Position numbers and translations under genes: made by a program
Source: DASREM01 sp035652095
GTDB lineage: Bacteria; Acidobacteriota; Terriglobia; Terriglobales; Acidobacteriaceae
DNA: 5,961 nt
Direction of reading: 5' to 3'
Assembly (NCBI GenBank): GCA_035652095.1
Contig: DASREM010000025.1
Coordinates: 1-5,961 of the forward strand
The notes under the pieces: model-generated
Told to the model about the DNA's origin: nothing
The model's input: only the letters and a program-made list of their open reading frames with translations
Database searches by the model: none
Part shown: piece by piece, positions 1-5,961 of the stretch
Layout of the letters: each line of letters starts with the position of its first letter
Numbering within the stretch: the first letter of the stretch is position 1

Positions 1-1438
1 GATGGCGGGGATAATCGAACTCGGTGCGGTTCCAGTCGCGCAGCAATTGCTGACGTTCCGCTCCAGTAAGCAGCGGCAATTCCGACACCGGAACCTCCGG
101 CGAAGCCACCGCCGCCTCCAGCAGCGCCTGGTAATGCCCCAGCATCCGCTCTATCGTCCCCGCCTCGAACAGGTCCGTGTTGTACTCCATCCGCCCGCGC
201 AATCCCTCCCCCGTCTCGATTAGAAAAAGGGAGAGATCGAATTTGGCCGTGTTGCTGCTTGACTCCATCAACTTGATTTGCAGCCCGGGAAGTTCAAAGT
301 CCTTGCGCGGTGCGTTTTGCAGCGAGAACAGTACTTGGAAAAGAGGGTTATGGCTCAGACTGCGCTCCGGGCGAAGTTCCTCGACCAGTTTCTCAAACGG
401 CATGTCCTGGTGCGCGTACGCGCCCAGCGCCGTTTCTTTCACTTGCTCCAACAACTCTGAGAATGTCCAACGACCGGAGAGCTTTGTACGCAAGACCAGG
501 GTGTTCGCAAAGAGTCCGATCAGCCCTTCGACTTCGCTGCGGTTCCGGCTTGCGATCGGAGTTCCCACCACGATGTCGTCCTGTCCCGTATAGCGAGAGA
601 GCAAGAGTTGGAACGCGGCCAACAGCCCCATGAATAAGGTCGCGCCCTGCTGCCGCACCAGCGAGTTCATTTGCTCGATGAGCCGTTGCGGAATAACAAA
701 CGTCTGGATGGCCCCGCGAAAACTTTGCACTGCCGGCCGCGGGTGATCTGTGCTCAGTGCCAGACTGGCCGGCGCTCCTGCCAGCCGCTGTTTCCAATAC
801 GAGAGCTGCTTGTCGAGCACCTGGCCTTGCAGGTGCTTGCGCTGCCAGACCGCATAATCCGCATACTGGAGTGATAGGTCCGGTAGCGGCGATGGCTTGC
901 CGCAGGAAAAGGCTTCATACAATGTCGCCAGCTCGCCAACCAGGATGCGCCGTGACCATCCATCGAAGATGATGTGGTGTGTGGTCAGAAGCAGGATATG
1001 TTCTTCTTCCTGCATCCGCAGCAACTGTGCTCGCACCAGCGGGCCCGCCTTCAAATCGAGCGGGCGCTGAGCTTCTTCCGCAATCAGTCGCCGGGCCTCA
1101 CTCTCGCGAGAGGCATGTTGCGACAGATCTACGATGGAAACAGGAACGCTTCCCGTTTGCGCCACTACCTGCACCGGTTGCCCTTCCTGGGTGGCAAAGG
1201 TAGTACGCAGGACCTCGTGGCGGCGCACAATTTCATCGAGGCTTTGCTGTAGCGCCTCGATTTTCAACTTGCCCGTGATCTGCAGCGGCCACGACACGTT
1301 GTAAGCTGCGCTGTTCGGTTGCAGTTCGTCCAGGAACCACAATCGTTGCTGCGCGAACGTAACCGGGAACACGTACACGTTCTCTGGAGCCGGTGCTGGA
1401 GCGCCTTGGGCCATCTTGGTTCCGATATCAGAATTCAT
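1..1438 (-). CDS. NRPS N-terminal part: LCL condensation domain and start of an A domain, 3' end outside window
   Basis: 479 codons are open to the left edge, so the gene continues outside. After a short Pro/Ala-rich leader the condensation domain starts at VFPVTFAQQRLWFLDEL (about 23-39, motif C1). It continues with RRHEVLRTTF (72-81, C2), THHIIFDGWS (153-162, C3, catalytic H155), VVGTPIASRNR (290-300), IGLFANTLVLRT (307-318, C5), AHQDMPFEKLVEEL (342-355, C6) and LSHNPLFQVLFSLQ (361-374, C7). All key motifs are intact. HHxxxDGWS without the extended DCL signature fits an LCL domain, which joins an L-configured donor chain to an L-amino acid. The last residues, ERQQLLRDWNRTEFDYPRH (461-479), are the C-to-A linker, so an A domain follows. 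The protein opens directly with a C domain, so it needs a PCP donor from another protein, most simply the PCP ending at 5610. Its ATG has a plausible Shine-Dalgarno (1448-1452). Confidence 0.95.
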   Translation of the reverse strand, partial: MNSDIGTKMAQGAPAPAPENVYVFPVTFAQQRLWFLDELQPNSAAYNVSWPLQITGKLKIEALQQSLDEIVRRHEVLRTTFATQEGQPVQVVAQTGSVPVSIVDLSQHASRESEARRLIAEEAQRPLDLKAGPLVRAQLLRMQEEEHILLLTTHHIIFDGWSRRILVGELATLYEAFSCGKPSPLPDLSLQYADYAVWQRKHLQGQVLDKQLSYWKQRLAGAPASLALSTDHPRPAVQSFRGAIQTFVIPQRLIEQMNSLVRQQGATLFMGLLAAFQLLLSRYTGQDDIVVGTPIASRNRSEVEGLIGLFANTLVLRTKLSGRWTFSELLEQVKETALGAYAHQDMPFEKLVEELRPERSLSHNPLFQVLFSLQNAPRKDFELPGLQIKLMESSSNTAKFDLSLFLIETGEGLRGRMEYNTDLFEAGTIERMLGHYQALLEAAVASPEVPVSELPLLTGAERQQLLRDWNRTEFDYPRH

Positions 1439-1447
1439 CGACACAAA

Positions 1448-1452
1448 CTTCC
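1448..1452 (-). promoter_or_regulatory. Ribosome binding site of the downstream NRPS gene
   Basis: GGAAG on the minus strand, 9 bases before the ATG at 1438, in the 28-base gap after the dioxygenase stop. It supports the ATG at 1438 over the GTG two codons upstream or the later ATG at codon 9. Confidence 0.5.
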
Positions 1453-1466
1453 GTATAAGCTCGACC

Positions 1467-2537
1467 TTACTGGTGCGCGCTCTTCGCCTGGTCTAAGGTA
1501 GCCCCGTCCACAATGTCGCCGAGTGCCACCACAATCTTCCGCGGCCCCACGAAGGGGTCGCGAGCGTGCGCGGTGATCATGTTATCCAGCGTGACCATGT
1601 CGCCGGCCCGCCATTGGAATCGGACCGCGTTCTTCTCGTAGATTTCGCCGATGTGGTCCATCATCGAGTCTTCAATCGGAGATCCGTCGCCGAAGTAAAC
1701 GTGCCGCGGCAGGTCTTCGCGCTTAAAGATCGAAAGCAATGACTGCCTCACGTCGGGATCGAGACAGTGCACATGGTGCAATTGCACCTGGTTGAAGAAT
1801 GACAGATCGCCGGTGACCGGGTGGCGCAGTACACCACGGCACTTTTGGCGCACGCGCAGATGGTCCTTGCTGACCCACTCGCAGGTGAAACCCTGTTTCT
1901 TGCAGGATTCCTCCACCACCGCCGGATCTTCGGTCTGGAAAAAACGCTGCCAGCTGACGTCGAGGCCCTCGGAAAAATTGCGCACATACATCAACCCCTG
2001 CTCTTCAAATTTCTGGCGCAGCTTGGGATCGATCTGCTGGTAAACCTTGCGCGTGTCCACGATCGGAGAGCAACCGCCCTCTTTCGCCGGAATCACGCAG
2101 AAGAAGCTGATGCGCGAGGGCCAGCGATTCATGTGCGATCCTTCGTTGTGGTACAGGATCGACTTGTCCTCGGGATAGGGCGTTGAGGTGTAGATCTTTC
2201 CGGCCACGCCTTCCCGGGGCAGATCGCCATATTCGGCATAGATTTGCTTGTAAATCGAACCGGCAACTCGCTCGAAGTCCTGTGGGGTCGAGAGCGCGAA
2301 TCCGCGAAAGAGAATTCCGCCGTGCTGGTGCAGTTTTTTTTCGATGTAGTCGCGATTGTTGCGGGCCCAGTCCGCCAGGTCTACCGAATCGGCAGCCGGC
2401 TCCATCACCAGCGGCAGCGGCTGATCGGGAGCGCTCTGGCTTTCGCGCACAGGATTGAATTGTGACAAGTCCACCGCTTTGCGCCGAATGGCGCCGAGAC
2501 TCTTCTTTGCCGAACTGACGCTGTTATCCACGTTCAT
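1467..2537 (-). CDS. SyrP/TauD-type Fe(II)/2-oxoglutarate dioxygenase, likely amino acid hydroxylase
   Basis: 356 residues, a TauD/TfdA-fold oxygenase of the kind found in NRPS clusters (SyrP of syringomycin is the model, hydroxylating a PCP-bound residue). Such enzymes use Fe(II), O2 and 2-oxoglutarate, giving succinate, CO2 and a hydroxylated product. The facial triad is readable: H130 and E132 in YHNEGSHMNRWP, and H324 in ITAHARDPF. R333 (GPRKI), nine residues after the distal His, is the expected 2-oxoglutarate carboxylate ligand. The first metal motif is HxE rather than TauD's HxD, as in clavaminate synthase and the VioC/AsnO hydroxylases. About 40 N-terminal residues are polar and unassigned. 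No signal peptide or membrane segment is visible, so it should be cytosolic. It sits 22 bases after the A-PCP-TE gene and 28 bases before the next NRPS, so it is almost surely co-translated with them. The obvious partner is the neighbouring carrier domain, but the substrate is not determined. Start may be the GTG at 2531 (see ribosome binding site). Confidence 0.92.
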   Translation of the reverse strand: MNVDNSVSSAKKSLGAIRRKAVDLSQFNPVRESQSAPDQPLPLVMEPAADSVDLADWARNNRDYIEKKLHQHGGILFRGFALSTPQDFERVAGSIYKQIYAEYGDLPREGVAGKIYTSTPYPEDKSILYHNEGSHMNRWPSRISFFCVIPAKEGGCSPIVDTRKVYQQIDPKLRQKFEEQGLMYVRNFSEGLDVSWQRFFQTEDPAVVEESCKKQGFTCEWVSKDHLRVRQKCRGVLRHPVTGDLSFFNQVQLHHVHCLDPDVRQSLLSIFKREDLPRHVYFGDGSPIEDSMMDHIGEIYEKNAVRFQWRAGDMVTLDNMITAHARDPFVGPRKIVVALGDIVDGATLDQAKSAHQ

Positions 2538-2538
2538 T

Positions 2539-2544
2539 CTCCTT
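2539..2544 (-). promoter_or_regulatory. Ribosome binding site of the dioxygenase gene
   Basis: A perfect AAGGAG on the minus strand lies in the 22-base gap after the A-PCP-TE stop codon. It is only 1 base from the ATG at 2537 but 7 bases from an in-frame GTG at 2531, the third codon. The spacing favours GTG as the true start, which would shorten the protein by two residues. Confidence 0.6.
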
Positions 2545-2559
2545 CGACCTCAAGAAATT

Positions 2560-5406
<2,847 letters not shown>

Positions 5407-5609
5407 TCGTTTGAGCTTCTTACGTGAACGGCTGTGGGAAGCCCCAGCGCGGTTTTACGGCGCACCTGCAAAACTTTGCAACTTTAACGTAAGTGCCTGA
5501 TGCGTGCGGGGGGACGCTCGTTTGGGGGAAGTTTCATCATTATATTCGAGGTCAACGGACTTGGGAGCCTGCTCTTGGTAACACTAGTGCAATTCTAAAG
5601 TAATCTCCC
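5407..5609. other. Intergenic region between NRPS end and A-PCP-TE gene
   Basis: About 200 bases without a convincing gene. On the minus strand the A-PCP-TE reading frame is closed by a TAA upstream of the TTG at 5406, and no condensation-domain remnant is readable there. The stretch contains a palindrome (5467-5480) and a perfect TATAAT on the minus strand (5544-5539). No -35 box lies at the right distance: the nearest TTGACC, at 5555-5550, is only 5 bases away. I see no strong hairpin with a T-run that would mark a terminator after the upstream gene. It is the only gap in the window large enough for a promoter or a regulator site. Whether transcription restarts here or reads through is not decided by the sequence. 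Confidence 0.6.
5467..5480. repeat. Perfect short palindrome, possible operator
   Basis: TGCAAA-AC-TTTGCA: two perfect 6-base inverted arms with a 2-base spacer. It lies in the gap about 60 bases upstream of the first possible start codon of the A-PCP-TE gene. The symmetry suits a dimeric DNA-binding regulator, but arms this short also occur by chance and no regulator gene is in view. Confidence 0.3.
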
Positions 5610-5961
5610 TCAGGATTGTCCGGCCCGGTAACTTTCGCGACGCACCGCAACGATGGCCGGTTCCTCGCTCTGGGCGCCATTATTTTCGGCCGCCAATATG
5701 GCTTCGGACAGTCCCGCGATGGTCGGCTTTTCGAACAGAACCCGGAGTCCCAACTCCACTTTGAAGTGCTCGCGCACGCGCGAAACGATCTGCGTTGCCA
5801 TGAGCGAGTGGCCTCCGAGCTCGAAGAAATTGTCCTCGGCGCTGATCCGGTCGCGCCGCAGCACTTCGGCCCAGATGTTGGCCAGAACTTCTTCGGTGGG
5901 AGTGCGGGGAGCGACATAGGTTCTGGTCTGGCTCTGTTCCGGGGCGGGCAGGGCCTGGCGG
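5610..5961 (-). CDS. NRPS C-terminal part: carrier (PCP) domain, 5' end outside window
   Basis: These are the last 116 residues of a nonribosomal peptide synthetase that enters from the right edge. The visible part starts RQALPAPE, the usual continuation of the A10 motif (GKxDRxALP), so an adenylation domain lies just outside. It then runs through a complete PCP domain: YVAPRTPTEEVLANIW, then NFFELGGHSLMATQ. The Ser at 5805-5807 is the expected 4'-phosphopantetheine attachment site. The protein ends in a TGA at 5610-5612, about 30 residues after the PCP. No thioesterase, reductase or epimerase follows, so the bound chain must pass to another protein. The tail EEPAIVAVRRESYRAGQS resembles the linker that normally joins a PCP to a following C domain, as if the protein was cut there. 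The PCP call is secure; the amino acid loaded by this module cannot be read. Confidence 0.95.
   Translation of the reverse strand, partial: RQALPAPEQSQTRTYVAPRTPTEEVLANIWAEVLRRDRISAEDNFFELGGHSLMATQIVSRVREHFKVELGLRVLFEKPTIAGLSEAILAAENNGAQSEEPAIVAVRRESYRAGQS

Noticed and set aside
393..797. 134-residue minus-strand ORF and the long plus-strand ORFs across 1-1440
   Set aside because: They overlap a condensation domain whose motifs are complete in another minus-strand frame. They are GC-driven shadow frames.
5419..5493. Inverted 7-mers CTTACGT / ACGTAAG
   Set aside because: The arms are 61 bases apart and short. Nothing suggests a functional pair.
5484..5540. Small minus-strand ORF MMKLPPNERPPARIRHLR in the gap
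   Set aside because: 18 residues, no Shine-Dalgarno, no recognisable features and no attenuator-like structure. Probably chance.
5539..5544. TATAAT on the minus strand as a sigma-70 promoter -10 box
   Set aside because: No -35-like hexamer lies 16-18 bases upstream and there is no extended -10 TGn. The nearby TTGACC is only 5 bases away. Mentioned only as a weak hint.

Overview
The window is a slice of a nonribosomal peptide synthetase (NRPS) biosynthetic cluster. All four genes lie on the minus strand and are read from the right edge to the left. The DNA is moderately GC-rich and bacterial in layout. The NRPS wording (A-domain core LSFDIAGLEMY, C-domain start FAQQRLWFLDEL, TE ending RRDIMNEPLV) recalls clusters of soil Acidobacteriota, Myxococcota or cyanobacteria. 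That placement is an impression, not something the sequence proves.

In order of transcription: (1) 5961-5610 is the last 116 residues of an NRPS. It begins just after the A10 motif of an adenylation domain, holds one complete peptidyl carrier protein (PCP) domain and stops in what looks like a PCP-to-C linker. (2) 5609-5407 is a gap of about 200 bases with no convincing gene. It contains a perfect 6-2-6 palindrome and an isolated TATAAT. (3) 5406-2560 is a free-standing A-PCP-TE protein with no condensation domain. Its adenylation pocket reads close to the known glycine code. Its thioesterase has Cys in place of the nucleophilic Ser and lacks the usual catalytic Asp and His. (4) 2537-1467 is a SyrP/TauD-type Fe(II)/2-oxoglutarate dioxygenase, 22 bases downstream. 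(5) 1438-1 is the start of a further NRPS: a complete LCL-type condensation domain followed by the first residues of an adenylation domain, cut by the left edge.

The main interpretation (inference) is that the upstream PCP and the downstream C domain were once, or still are functionally, consecutive parts of one assembly line. A two-gene cassette lies between them. The A-PCP-TE protein would load an amino acid on its own carrier, the dioxygenase would hydroxylate it while tethered, and the odd TE would release or hand over the product. Short gaps (22 and 28 bases) and good ribosome binding sites suggest genes 3-5 are co-transcribed. The substrate prediction (glycine) fits poorly with a beta-hydroxylase, and the TE is catalytically unusual, so the cassette is the part worth studying.
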